Source: Alistipes sp.
Lineage (GTDB): Bacteria > Bacteroidota > Bacteroidia > Bacteroidales > Rikenellaceae
Assembly (NCBI GenBank): GCA_017520545.1
Contig: JAFXFM010000002.1
Location: 1 to 64,000, forward strand
DNA: 64,000 bases
Reading direction: 5' to 3'
How positions within the stretch are numbered: the first letter of the stretch is position 1; the number at the start of each line of letters is the position of its first letter. A program made the translations under genes and the position numbers. Below the pieces are notes generated by a model that was given only the letters and a program-made list of their open reading frames with translations, ran no database searches and was not told the origin of the DNA. This document shows positions 50,443-59,046 of the stretch, piece by piece.

Positions 50443-51318
50443 ATGATGAAGAAGATATTTACAATACTTATGGCGGTGCTTATGGTGAGCACTTTCCATA
50501 GTGCGGAGGCACAGAGCATTCTCCTCGGTTTGCATCGCGACACTACGAGCGTTGTCAGAAAACCGGGCAAGTTGATACGTATTAATCGTGTGGATCGCGA
50601 AATTGACAAAAACTCATTCGCCTACAAGGATGAGTGGATGTGCGGAATTTCGGCATCGTACGGTACCCTTACGTCCGACGATTCGGATATCGCTCTCATT
50701 GTCGAAAATCTCAAACTCGGAGGTTCGGTCATAACGGTTAAACCATATTTTGGCTACTTCTATCGCAACAACCTCTCGATTGGTGCGCGATTTGGATATA
50801 CTCGAATGATGGGACATTTCGACAACGCAAACATCAACCTCGGGAACTTTATCAACGGCATAGAGTTCACGACCGAGGGCATAGGTTTGGACTATTTGAG
50901 CAACGCCTACTCGTTCTCGGTATTCCACCGCGCCTACGTACCACTCGACAAGCGAGGTCGTTTTGGCGTATTCGGAGAGTTGGAGTTAGTGGGCTCGTAT
51001 GGTCGCTCACACTTCGGTTTTATGTACAACAACGAGTGGAACACGTCGATATCGGACAACTACAAGGTGGCATTCAACTTCAATCCGGGTATCGCTGCCT
51101 ACGTATTCCCGAACATCTGCGCCACCGTGTCGTTCGGCTTGGGTGGCTTGGAGTATACGCACATCAAGCAATTCGATGCCAATATGAACCCTACGGGAGG
51201 TACCCGCAACCACTCGAAGTTGCGCTACCGACTCAATATCGCACAAATCAATATAGGCGTAACGGTACACCTGTGGAGCAAGAAAAACGAACTAAAATTG
51301 AGGGAGAAAAATGACTAA
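50443..51318 (+). CDS. outer-membrane beta-barrel protein, 291 aa (paralogue)
   Basis: Signal peptide 1-24 ending S-A-E-A-Q. Barrel strands match the previous protein: I-A-L-I-V-E-N-L-K-L-G-G with I-V-E-D-I-K-S-N-G, G-A-R-F-G-Y-T-R, F-N-P-G-I-A-A-Y. The last barrel strand I-G-V-T-V-H-L-W is followed by 13 charged residues, an extension the paralogue lacks. The gene overlaps the following lipoprotein gene by 8 bases. Confidence 0.75.
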   Translation: MMKKIFTILMAVLMVSTFHSAEAQSILLGLHRDTTSVVRKPGKLIRINRVDREIDKNSFAYKDEWMCGISASYGTLTSDDSDIALIVENLKLGGSVITVKPYFGYFYRNNLSIGARFGYTRMMGHFDNANINLGNFINGIEFTTEGIGLDYLSNAYSFSVFHRAYVPLDKRGRFGVFGELELVGSYGRSHFGFMYNNEWNTSISDNYKVAFNFNPGIAAYVFPNICATVSFGLGGLEYTHIKQFDANMNPTGGTRNHSKLRYRLNIAQINIGVTVHLWSKKNELKLREKND

Positions 51319-53104
51319 ACGACTCGCTATAATCCTATTTTCGGCACTCGCTCTCGCGTCGTGTATCAAGAACGATGTGCCACGACCTGTGGTCGATCTT
51401 TTTATCGCCTCGCTCGATGTTGAAGGTACCGACGGAGAGATTGTTCTCGACCGCTCGTCCTACACTGCCACCGTGCCTCTCGCCGAGGCTACCAATATCG
51501 AAGCGGTGCAATTTAATAGCATAACCTACGGTGCTGATGTTGTAACCAACATCAACTACACCGCCGACGACTCGAAAATCGTCGTGTCGAAAGATCTGAA
51601 TAATAAGGTTGTCAATATGTCGCAACCTGAGTATATCACACTCTCCTACTTCCAAACCTTCGAGTGGAAGATTGTGGCGACACAGACCATTAACCGCATT
51701 TGGACTGTGGATGGTCAGATTGGTGCTACTGAGTGGGATATCGAGGGACACCGCGCCATCGTAAAGCGTCGTCAGGACTACCCTCTCAACGATGTTAAGA
51801 CGACAGACGTACGTTTTGGTCCGCGCCCAACATACGATTTCCCCGAGGCTTCGGAGATGCCGACCGATTTCGACAATGCCGAGAAGTCGCGCACTATTAC
51901 CGTTGCTGCACACGGACGCTCGACCATTTGGGAGCTGATTATCGAGCCTACCGAGGTGGCGCTCGACTTTGAGTACGTTTCGGCAGGTGCAAACGTCATC
52001 TGGATAAAGGCTGCGAATATCGACGGTGCGACTATTCAGTTTGCATATCGCAAGCGCGGCTCGGAGGAGTGGTTGAAGGTTAAGGACGAGTGGTATGCCG
52101 CCGACTCAAAAAACCCATACAACCGCTATGAGGAGGGCTTTGTGAAGGCTGTTGTTCGTGGCTTGGAGCCGAGTACCGAATATGAGGTCATAGGTTATGC
52201 CGACGAGAAGCAGTCTGACATAAAAATTGTTGCTACGACATCACTATATCAACTCCCGAACTCACAGATGGAGGAGTGGGCGAAGTTCACCAACGACCAG
52301 AATCTGCTCCCTACGGGCGAGGCAGGACCTTGCTGGTATCCATTCTCGTCGGTGCAGAATATGTTCTGGGCCACGGGTAACCCGGGAGGTACCTCGTTGG
52401 GCGAGAAGTACAACCTCACCTACCCTGTATATAAGAGTGCCAATCCGGAGAATGTTCCACCGGGCTCTACGGGCGATATAAGTGCCTTTATGGGCTCGCA
52501 AAGCGTTTTGAATATGAAATTTGCTGCCGGAAACCTCTTCGTAGGACACTATGGCGAGACGCTCGGAACAAACGCCAAGATATACTTTGGACGCAAGATT
52601 GACCAAAACGTTAAACCCGTGGCGTTGCGCTTCAAGGTTAAGTATTCGCGAGGCAACATCAATTGGATAACGATAAACAACAAGTATCAATCCGCATCTA
52701 CGGGCACCGAGTACCATATTGGCAGCAAGCAGATAAAAATTATAGGCGGACAACCCGACGTTGCCAAGGTATTCCTCTGCCTGACCGATTGGACGGAGCC
52801 GCACTGCGTGAATAGTGCCGACGAAAAGACGTTCTTCGACCCACGCACAGCCGCAGGAGTATTTGGCTTGGGTTACTTCGATAGCGACAGTACGCCTGAA
52901 CTCGTTGTTGCGAACACCGACGAGTGGCACACGATGACTATACCTATCGAGTATTCGAACCCTGAGATAGTTCCGTCGGTACTTCTGCTTACATTCACCT
53001 GCTCGGGCTACGGCGACTACTTTACGGGAAGTAGCGAGTCGTGGATGTATGTCGATGATATCGAGTTGCTCTACGACCTCGACGAAGAGAATCAACCGAA
53101 ATAA
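51311..53104 (+). CDS. PCMD lipoprotein
   Basis: 597 residues, lipobox A-L-A-S-C (Cys18). Two short N-terminal beta modules (about 25-200, including F-E-W-K-I-V-A-T-Q-T and R-T-I-T-V-A-A-H-G-R, of the type seen in DUF5018/Ig-like lipoproteins), an FN3-like region (about 220-310) and a C-terminal PCMD (about 315-590) that begins N-S-Q-M-E-E-W and closes with W-M-Y-V-D-D-I-E-L-L-Y. The PCMD is clearly homologous to that at 47498-49588. Last gene of the operon, with a terminator 36 bases later. Confidence 0.78.
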   Translation: MTKRLAIILFSALALASCIKNDVPRPVVDLFIASLDVEGTDGEIVLDRSSYTATVPLAEATNIEAVQFNSITYGADVVTNINYTADDSKIVVSKDLNNKVVNMSQPEYITLSYFQTFEWKIVATQTINRIWTVDGQIGATEWDIEGHRAIVKRRQDYPLNDVKTTDVRFGPRPTYDFPEASEMPTDFDNAEKSRTITVAAHGRSTIWELIIEPTEVALDFEYVSAGANVIWIKAANIDGATIQFAYRKRGSEEWLKVKDEWYAADSKNPYNRYEEGFVKAVVRGLEPSTEYEVIGYADEKQSDIKIVATTSLYQLPNSQMEEWAKFTNDQNLLPTGEAGPCWYPFSSVQNMFWATGNPGGTSLGEKYNLTYPVYKSANPENVPPGSTGDISAFMGSQSVLNMKFAAGNLFVGHYGETLGTNAKIYFGRKIDQNVKPVALRFKVKYSRGNINWITINNKYQSASTGTEYHIGSKQIKIIGGQPDVAKVFLCLTDWTEPHCVNSADEKTFFDPRTAAGVFGLGYFDSDSTPELVVANTDEWHTMTIPIEYSNPEIVPSVLLLTFTCSGYGDYFTGSSESWMYVDDIELLYDLDEENQPK

Positions 53105-53140
53105 AAGTTCGGTTAATTGGAGTATTACCCACCCCTAAGT

Positions 53141-53166
53141 CCCCTTTCTGTAAAGGGGGCTTTTTT
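53141..53166 (+). terminator. operon terminator, dispersed CCCCTTT-ctgt-AAAGGGG element
   Basis: A perfect 7-bp stem with loop ctgt followed by T6. The stem and loop are the same as at 3995-4014. Confidence 0.88.
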
Positions 53167-53250
53167 GTTACAAGGGAAATGGTATAGGGTATGTAAATTG
53201 TAAAGTAAGCGAAGAGCAAAGATTTTTTCTTACTCTTTTTCTGTATGTTT

Positions 53251-53282
53251 TTTGCACAAAAGAAAATAAGTATTTACCTTTG
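53251..53282 (+). promoter_or_regulatory. promoter of the rod-shaped RNA / downstream genes
   Basis: TTTG (53251-53254), exact 20-base spacer, TACCTTTG (53275-53282). Predicted start near 53288. The next protein start is 340 bases away, so the transcript begins with a long non-coding part. Confidence 0.72.
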
Positions 53283-53312
53283 TAGGGCAATGAATAAGTT
53301 GCAAACATATTA

Positions 53313-53479
53313 TTAGTGAAAGTGTTTCGCTAATCCTTGATAGCAAAATTTGGCGATTTTAGCAGCACAAGGAGAGCAATAACACTCATCGCCGTGTATG
53401 GATATATCTGTCTCGATATATGCCAGCCGGTGTGGGGTATTGTTTATTTGTGCTAGGGCCACGCCAAATGCCTGCTATC
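53313..53479 (+). ncRNA. candidate structured RNA with rod-like fold (6S-like outline)
   Basis: A small hairpin TTAGTGAAA/TTTCGCTAA (53313-53333) precedes a 141-base rod: GATAGCA/TGCTATC (53339-53345 with 53473-53479), ATTTGGCG/CGCCAAAT (53348-53355 with 53462-53469), an internal loop of 8 by 7 bases, AGCACAA/TTGTGCT (53364-53370 with 53448-53454), CAATA/TATTG and finally TGGATATATC/GATATAT-G-CCA (53399-53408 with 53415-53425). Irregular long hairpins with a central open loop are typical of 6S RNA. No clear terminator follows, so it could instead be the leader of the 53628 gene. Family not established. Confidence 0.55.
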
Positions 53480-53627
53480 GGATAAACAAGTAAACTCCAC
53501 ACTTTCTTTATTTTAATAACATTTTACCATATTGGAGTTGCGTGGTATATAGGTGTATTAATTGCGTCTATTTTTGGATAATACATATTATCAAACACAT
53601 TTATTAACTATTTAAAACTTATTTATT
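53480..53627. other. AT-rich stretch before the 53628 gene
   Basis: A second -7-like box TATTTTTG lies at 53569-53576 but its nearest TTG is 28 bases upstream, so an independent promoter is doubtful. CTCC...GGAG weak pairing spans 53493-53537. No gene. Confidence 0.45.
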
Positions 53628-54101
53628 ATGAAGACAAGATTTATTCTTTTGGTTGCGTTTTTTGCGCTTGTTTCAACAACCGTATCGGCACAATTCTACA
53701 ATCGCAAGAAGGTTGCTATTACCGAAGTCGTGGACAAGAGTGGCGATGTCGCTTCCGGAACTAAAACTTTTATCCGTAGCGCATTGACCGATGCTATCAC
53801 TAACTCTGACGGCTACGAGGGTTATACCTCTATCAGTTTCCTTTCGCTCGAAATGAACTTCGACAAGACTGGAAATATCTCTTCGGCATCGCTTACTTAC
53901 GTTAAGAAGCAATTGATGGAGTACATCCTTGTTTCTGAGATTACTCCATTGGATAAGCAGACCGTATTATTAAGCGCGCGTATTGTTGATACCTCAAATG
54001 GTAAAATCGTAGCCTCTTCTTCGGTGCGTACTTATGCAGATATTGATTATTTACGTTCGGCTTGTAACGACCTAGCATATAAATTGGTAGGTGCAATCTA
54101 A
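53628..54101 (+). CDS. periplasmic protein related to the N-terminus of its Sel1 neighbour
   Basis: 157 residues with a signal peptide 1-22 ending V-S-A-Q. The mature part has K-K-V-A-I-T-E-V-V-D then I-R-S-A-L-T-D-A-I-T-N-S-D-G-Y-E, and S-A-R-I-V-D-T-S-N-G-K-I-V-A-S-S. This layout (strand, helix 'iR..l..ai....gy', strand, 'rivD..tG.i.as') resembles the CsgG/LpoB/TolB-N type of periplasmic domain. The next protein has the same arrangement before its Sel1 repeats, so the two are paralogues. Start ATG is preceded by an A/T-rich leader. Function unknown. Confidence 0.7.
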   Translation: MKTRFILLVAFFALVSTTVSAQFYNRKKVAITEVVDKSGDVASGTKTFIRSALTDAITNSDGYEGYTSISFLSLEMNFDKTGNISSASLTYVKKQLMEYILVSEITPLDKQTVLLSARIVDTSNGKIVASSSVRTYADIDYLRSACNDLAYKLVGAI

Positions 54102-54113
54102 TAACAGGTAGAA

Positions 54114-55469
54114 ATGAGTAAGAAACTCTCAATTATAATACTTTTGTGCGTAGCGGTGCTTTTACCAAACATCGCTACGGCGCAAGAGTTTACGATTTTC
54201 GCAAAACAAAAGGTGGTCATTGCGGATATCAACGATGTGAATGAACGCAAATTGAATGACGGTATCAAGCAGGTCATTCGACAAGGTATTATCGATGCGT
54301 GTACAAACTCCAGCGATTATGAAGTTTTTGAGGTAAATATAGAAGATATAAAAAGGCGTATTACGGCAAATGGACAAAAAATAAACTTTGCAAATATATG
54401 CAAGACGATAGGTTCAAGGGCCGATTATATCATTTTCACAAACATAAAGTTGAGCTCCTCGGAACTTGGAGCGCAAAATATAACTATATACGTCACTTCG
54501 TCGTTGTATAGAATTGCGACGGGCTCCGAAATTAAAACCCAAGTTACGGAGACTCTACCAAATTCACAGTCCATTGTATCTAGCACCTCACAATTAGTTG
54601 CAAACTTATTGGGTATTGAGCAAAAAGTGGATAAACCTGTGGCAAATGTACCTACCAACGAAATTAACCAAGAGCATTATTCCGCTGATTCACTCAAAGA
54701 GTTAGACGAAAAAGGAGTGGAGTTATTTCGGCAAAAACGATATGAAGAAGCTGTGCAATGTTATCGGAGAGCTGCTGAACAAGGGTATGCTCCTGCGCAA
54801 AACCACTTAGGTGTTTGTTACAAGAGAGGCAAAGGTGTTCCCCGAGATTACAACGAAGCAGTACAATGGTATCGTAAAGCAGCCGAACAAGGACATACAG
54901 CAGCTCAATCTAACTTAGCAGAATGCTACTACTATGGTCGAGGTGTTACTGAAGACCATTATGAAGCCGTCAAATGGGCCCGCAAAGCGGCTGACGAAGG
55001 TAATAGACAAGCTCAATATCGTTTAGGATATTGCTACAGTAATGGCAAAGGCGTAACACAAGACCGATACGAAGGTGTTCATTGGTATCGTAAAGCAGCT
55101 GAACAAGGACATACAGCAGCTCAATCTAACTTAGCAGAATGCTACTACTATGGTCGTGGTGTTACTGAAGACCATTATGAAGCCGTCAAATGGGCCCGCA
55201 AAGCGGCAGAGAAAGGTAATAGACAAGCTCTATTCCGTTTAGGATATTGCTACAATAATGGCAAAGGCGTAGCGCAAGATCGACACGAAGGTGTTCGTTG
55301 GTATCGTGAAGCAGCCGAAAAAGGACATACAATAGCACAATTTAATTTAGGACTTTGCTATGAATTGGGGCGCGGTGTAGAGCAGGATAAAGCAGAGGCA
55401 AAACGGTGGTATCAAAAGGCTGCTGACAAAGGACATCCCAGAGCCAAAGAGAAGTTGAATAATATGTAA
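54114..55469 (+). CDS. periplasmic protein with CsgG/LpoB-like domain and Sel1 repeats
   Basis: 451 residues: signal peptide 1-23 (ending I-A-T-A-Q), a domain like the preceding protein (about 28-170: Q-K-V-V-I-A-D-I-N-D, I-R-Q-G-I-I-D-A-C-T-N-S-S-D-Y-E), linker, then seven 36-residue Sel1-like repeats (about 197-451) with A-x-x-x-L-G-x-C-Y-x-x-G-x-G-V and A-V-x-W-Y-R-K-A-A-E. Two consecutive repeats are duplicated as a 216-base block (about 54865-55080 and 55081-55296) with few changes. Sel1 repeats mediate protein contacts. Paired with 53628, this may be a two-part periplasmic complex. Confidence 0.8.
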   Translation: MSKKLSIIILLCVAVLLPNIATAQEFTIFAKQKVVIADINDVNERKLNDGIKQVIRQGIIDACTNSSDYEVFEVNIEDIKRRITANGQKINFANICKTIGSRADYIIFTNIKLSSSELGAQNITIYVTSSLYRIATGSEIKTQVTETLPNSQSIVSSTSQLVANLLGIEQKVDKPVANVPTNEINQEHYSADSLKELDEKGVELFRQKRYEEAVQCYRRAAEQGYAPAQNHLGVCYKRGKGVPRDYNEAVQWYRKAAEQGHTAAQSNLAECYYYGRGVTEDHYEAVKWARKAADEGNRQAQYRLGYCYSNGKGVTQDRYEGVHWYRKAAEQGHTAAQSNLAECYYYGRGVTEDHYEAVKWARKAAEKGNRQALFRLGYCYNNGKGVAQDRHEGVRWYREAAEKGHTIAQFNLGLCYELGRGVEQDKAEAKRWYQKAADKGHPRAKEKLNNM

Positions 55470-55489
55470 TTACGAATCTTTATAAAGTG

Positions 55490-55532
55490 TTAAAAAGCCC
55501 TCAGAGTTTAAAAAACTTCTGGGGCTTTTTAA
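55490..55532 (+). terminator. terminator after the Sel1 gene
   Basis: AAAAAGCCC...CAGA pairs with TCTG...GGGCTTTTT around a 12-base A-rich loop; flanking A and T runs make it bidirectional in appearance. Confidence 0.85.
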
Positions 55533-55564
55533 TTACCCACAACCATATATTAACTACACCAAAC

Positions 55565-55810
55565 AAAAGATTTCCGTTCTTCGTTTCAACACTGCTACGC
55601 AGGCATTTCTTTCTCGCGGCTCGGAAAAAATGCCAACAAATTTGCTTTTTTTGCTCGCTCTGCATCGTCAGTTGCCCTTCGGGCTTCACCGCTTCGTCTT
55701 GGCATAGCCTGCAAGCAGTCTCTGCTCTCGACTTAATCGCGGCGGTCCGCTTTCCACTCCAAACGAAAAACTAAAAGTTTTCCGTTTTCCGCTTTCCGTT
55801 TTCCGTTTTT
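55565..55810 (-). repeat. long dispersed-repeat region (inverted relative)
   Basis: No gene in this gap. Bases 55746-55808 are the near-perfect reverse complement of 42818-42874 (GGAAAAC array plus TTTTAGTTTTTCGTTTGGAG). The part to the left (55590-55740) is a diverged, longer relative of the 42.9 kb/18.2 kb repeat with GAGAGCAGAG, CAGGCTATGCC and TGCCTGCGTAGCAG blocks read on the minus strand. Confidence 0.65.
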
Positions 55811-55813
55811 TGC

Positions 55814-55821
55814 TATCTTTG
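55814..55821 (+). promoter_or_regulatory. -7 box TATCTTTG, S9 peptidase gene
   Basis: TATCTTTG, 20 bases before ATG 55842. It rules out the GTG at 55821 as start. It sits right after the dispersed repeat. Confidence 0.6.
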
Positions 55822-55841
55822 TGGGAGCAAAGTTTAAATTT

Positions 55842-58013
55842 ATGAAGAGAAACTACAAGCAGATTGCAAAGACGGTGGCGATATGTGCTGCTATTTTTGG
55901 AGCATCGTACCTCGTGGGGTATGGTATCGGACGTGGAATCAGAAAAATTAAAGATATGAAAAAAGTGGAGATAAACTATCCCGAAACAGCACGCGAAGGT
56001 GTGGTGGATAACTATCACGGCACCGAGGTTGCCGACTCTTACCGCTGGCTCGAAGACGATATGTCGGAGCGCACCGCCGAGTGGGTAAAGGCACAAAATA
56101 AGGTAACTTTCGACTACCTCAATTCGCTACCACAGCGCGAGGCGATACGCAAACGATTGACCGAGTTGTGGAACTACCCTTCGCAGAGTGCGCCGTCGAA
56201 GCGCGGCGATTGGTACTACATCTCGCGCAATAGCGGCCTTCAAAACCAAAGCGTACTCTACCGCAAACGTAACCTCGCAGACACCGAGGAGGAGTTATTC
56301 TTCGACCCAAATACCCTCTCGGAGGACGGCACAGTGGCATTACACGCTGGCTCCTTCACCAAGGACGGCAAATACTTCGCCTACGCTCTCGCCTCGGCGG
56401 GCTCGGATTGGGTGGAGATAAAGGTGCTCGACACCAAGACGATGCAGCCCCTTGCCGACCATATCAAATGGGTGAAGTTCTCGGGTGCTTCGTGGACTCG
56501 CGACGGTCGCGGCTTCTATTACAGTGCCTACGACGCTCCAAAGGAGGGCGATGGTGTATATTCGGCACAGAATACCAATCAGAAGGTCTATTTCCACCGC
56601 CTCGGCACAAAGCAGGAGGAGGATATCCTTATCTTCGAGGATAAGAAAAACCCTCTCCACTACCACCACGGCGGCGAGAGCGAGGACGGCAAGTGGCAGT
56701 TCATAACCTCATCGGCAGGCACTTCGGGCACACAGATACTCTGCAAGCGCACCTCGGAGAGAGAGTGGCGCACACTCTTTAAGGGCTTCGACTACGACTA
56801 CTACATACTCGACTGCTACGAAGATGAGTTGCTCGTAATGACCAACGATGCAGCCGCCAACTATCGTCTCGTAGGAGTCAATCTCCTCACAAACAAGCGT
56901 TACGACATCATTCCGGAGAGCACCTCATTGCTCGAATCGGTAGGTATGGTGGGCAAATACCTCTTTGCCGAGTATCTGATTGATGCACAGAGCAAAATTT
57001 TCCAATACGACCGCAAGGGCAACCTTGTGCGCGAGGTAGAGTTGCCTATTATCGGCTCGGTGGGCGGTTTCGACGGCGAAAGGGAGGATACAGATGTCTA
57101 TTATGCCGTTGCGAACTACACCTCGCCAAGCACCATATATCGCTACGATATCGAGAGCGGCAAGTCGGAGTTGTACCACCGCTCTGAGGTGAAATTCGAC
57201 TGCGAAAATTACGAAACAAAGCAGATATTCTTCACGAGCAAGGACGGTACGCGCGTACCGATGTTCGTGTCGCACAAGAAGGGCTTAAAATTGGACGGCA
57301 ACAACCCTTGCTACCTCTATGGTTATGGAGGTTTCCAGATCAACCTCACTCCGTCGTTCTCGACCACCGCTGCTATGTTTATGGAGCAGGGCGGCGTATG
57401 GGTTGTAGTGAATTTGCGTGGCGGCTCGGAGTATGGTGAGGAGTGGCACAAGAGCGGAATGTTGGAGAACAAGCAAAACGTCTTTGACGACTTTATCGCC
57501 GCAGCCGAACACCTTATAAAAGAGGGCTACACATCGAGCCGAAAACTCGCTATTGCAGGAGGCTCGAATGGCGGTTTATTGGTGGGTGCGTGTATGACTC
57601 AACGCCCTGATTTATACGCCGTTGCACTACCCGCAGTGGGGGTGTTGGATATGTTGCGCTACCACCGCTTCACCATCGGCCACGGCTGGGTTGTAGAGTA
57701 CGGCTCGGCAGACAATAAAGAGCAGTTCGACTACCTTATAAAGTACTCGCCACTGCACAATCTACGTGAGGGCGTGGAGTACCCTGCAACGCTCGTAACT
57801 ACGGGCGACCACGACGACCGCGTAGTGCCGGCGCACTCGTTTAAGTTTGCAGCCGAGTTACAGCACTGCCACAAGGGCGACAACCCTGTGCTTATCCGCA
57901 TCGACACCAATGCGGGACACGGCGCAGGCAAACCAACCTCGAAGCGCATCGAAGAGGTGGCAGATACCTTTGCGTTTGTGTTTGAGAACACAAACACAAA
58001 GTATAGAGATTAA
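55842..58013 (+). CDS. S9A prolyl oligopeptidase
   Basis: Start at ATG 55842 (M-K-R-N-Y-K). 723 residues: N-terminal membrane helix (about 9-25), seven-bladed propeller (about 110-435) and an alpha/beta-hydrolase domain with Ser575 in G-G-S-N-G-G-L, Asp658/659 in G-D-H-D-D-R-V and His693 in N-A-G-H-G-A-G. The segment Y-R-W-L-E-D-D at about 66-72 marks the prolyl oligopeptidase subfamily. Prolyl oligopeptidases cut short proline-containing peptides. The membrane anchor suggests an inner-membrane, periplasm-facing enzyme. Confidence 0.92.
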   Translation: MKRNYKQIAKTVAICAAIFGASYLVGYGIGRGIRKIKDMKKVEINYPETAREGVVDNYHGTEVADSYRWLEDDMSERTAEWVKAQNKVTFDYLNSLPQREAIRKRLTELWNYPSQSAPSKRGDWYYISRNSGLQNQSVLYRKRNLADTEEELFFDPNTLSEDGTVALHAGSFTKDGKYFAYALASAGSDWVEIKVLDTKTMQPLADHIKWVKFSGASWTRDGRGFYYSAYDAPKEGDGVYSAQNTNQKVYFHRLGTKQEEDILIFEDKKNPLHYHHGGESEDGKWQFITSSAGTSGTQILCKRTSEREWRTLFKGFDYDYYILDCYEDELLVMTNDAAANYRLVGVNLLTNKRYDIIPESTSLLESVGMVGKYLFAEYLIDAQSKIFQYDRKGNLVREVELPIIGSVGGFDGEREDTDVYYAVANYTSPSTIYRYDIESGKSELYHRSEVKFDCENYETKQIFFTSKDGTRVPMFVSHKKGLKLDGNNPCYLYGYGGFQINLTPSFSTTAAMFMEQGGVWVVVNLRGGSEYGEEWHKSGMLENKQNVFDDFIAAAEHLIKEGYTSSRKLAIAGGSNGGLLVGACMTQRPDLYAVALPAVGVLDMLRYHRFTIGHGWVVEYGSADNKEQFDYLIKYSPLHNLREGVEYPATLVTTGDHDDRVVPAHSFKFAAELQHCHKGDNPVLIRIDTNAGHGAGKPTSKRIEEVADTFAFVFENTNTKYRD

Positions 58014-58186
58014 CGGCCAGTAAGGGCCAGTAAGGGCTATTAAAGGCTAGTAAGGGTATGCGCCCTCTTTACTAGCCATTACTAGCCGTTAATTACCCTT
58101 AATTATATTGCGCCGTGATAAGGGTAGGAGTTTGCAAAACTAAAAAAAGCCAATGGCTAATGGCCAATGGCTAACAGCAAAAAAAA
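58013..58186. repeat. short tandem repeats between genes
   Basis: GCCAGTAAGGG (11-base unit, two perfect plus degenerate copies, 58016-58060) with an inverted CCCTCTTTACTAGCC counterpart at about 58062-58080, then GGCTAAT/GGCCAAT heptamers at 58148-58172. No gene. Confidence 0.65.
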
Positions 58187-58690
58187 ATGGAAGAGTTAGA
58201 ATTACGCAGCAAGAAGGTCTTTGACTTTTTGGAGGCTCACGGGATAAAATACGAGGTCTATTTTCACCCCGAATCGCCGACGATTGATATTGCCAAGCAG
58301 TATTGGCGCAACGACGGCTCGGTGCACTGCAAGAACCTCTTTTTCCGCAACCATAAGGGCAACCGCCACTACTTGGTCTGCTTCGATTGCGATAGGGATA
58401 TGGCAATTCACGATATGGAGCACCGCCTGCATCAGGGCAAGTTGAGTTTTGCATCACCACAGCGAATGGAGCGTTATTTGGGTTTGGAGCCGGGCTCGGT
58501 ATCGCCCTTCGGACTTATCAACGACGAGGAGCACCACGTGCATCTCTTTCTCGATAAGAATCTGCAAAATGCCGAGAGCCTCAGTTTCCACCCCAACGAT
58601 AGCCGAGGTACGGTGGTTATCTCGCGCGAGGAGTTTCTGCGTTACCTCGATGCGGTTGGCAACACGTGGGAGTTTGTGGAGCTGTATTAG
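58187..58690 (+). CDS. proX: YbaK/ProX-type aminoacyl-tRNA deacylase
   Basis: 167 residues with the free-standing editing-domain fold. Residues E-V-Y-F-H-P-E-S-P-T at about 23-32, K-N-L-F-F-R-N-H at about 48-55 (the conserved Lys), and S-P-F-G-L-I-N-D at about 107-114 are characteristic of ProXp/PrdX prolyl-tRNA deacylases (often Ala-tRNA(Pro) editing). It clears mischarged tRNA(Pro). Single gene, no clear operon. Confidence 0.85.
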   Translation: MEELELRSKKVFDFLEAHGIKYEVYFHPESPTIDIAKQYWRNDGSVHCKNLFFRNHKGNRHYLVCFDCDRDMAIHDMEHRLHQGKLSFASPQRMERYLGLEPGSVSPFGLINDEEHHVHLFLDKNLQNAESLSFHPNDSRGTVVISREEFLRYLDAVGNTWEFVELY

Positions 58691-59046
58691 TTGGGGGCTA
58701 TTAGCTTTTAGCCATTAGCCATTAGCTTTTTAGGAAAATTAGGGGGGGGGTAGTGAGATGTGATACTCGCTAAACTCGCTAAATTCATTAAATTCTCTAC
58801 TCTTTCTCAAACTATATTCGTTAATTTTTAATTTTTATTTTTAATTTTGCGCCAAAGAATATGGTTAATGACCAATGGCTAACGGCTAAAAGCAAATGAA
58901 TATAGATATTTTCCGCTGAAAGCGGACTAAGCCCACGCCTGAGGCGGGGGTTTGGGGGTGGGTCAGAATTGTAAACGCAGGGGAACCCTGCGAATAAGAG
59001 ATAAATCGAAGCGATAAGATTAAGAGTATATTACAACTATTATTCT
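58691..59046. other. 356-bp intergenic stretch before lysC
   Basis: No gene. Contents: GGCTATTAGC/TTTAGCC-type heptamer repeats (58698-58735), AT-rich aattttta repeats (58818-58848), a second GGCTAA group (58866-58890), hairpins TCCGCT/AGCGGA (58911-58925), a G-rich stretch (58936-58960) and a perfect CGCAGGG-gaa-CCCTGCG hairpin (58976-58992) 55 bases before lysC. No known amino-acid riboswitch fold was recognised. Confidence 0.55.

Noticed and set aside
55487-55774. 95-codon frame after the Sel1 gene
   Set aside because: It begins inside the terminator and runs through a dispersed repeat; no start context.
58930-59046. Lysine or SAM riboswitch before lysC
   Set aside because: The region has simple hairpins but none of the conserved cores known for those riboswitches.
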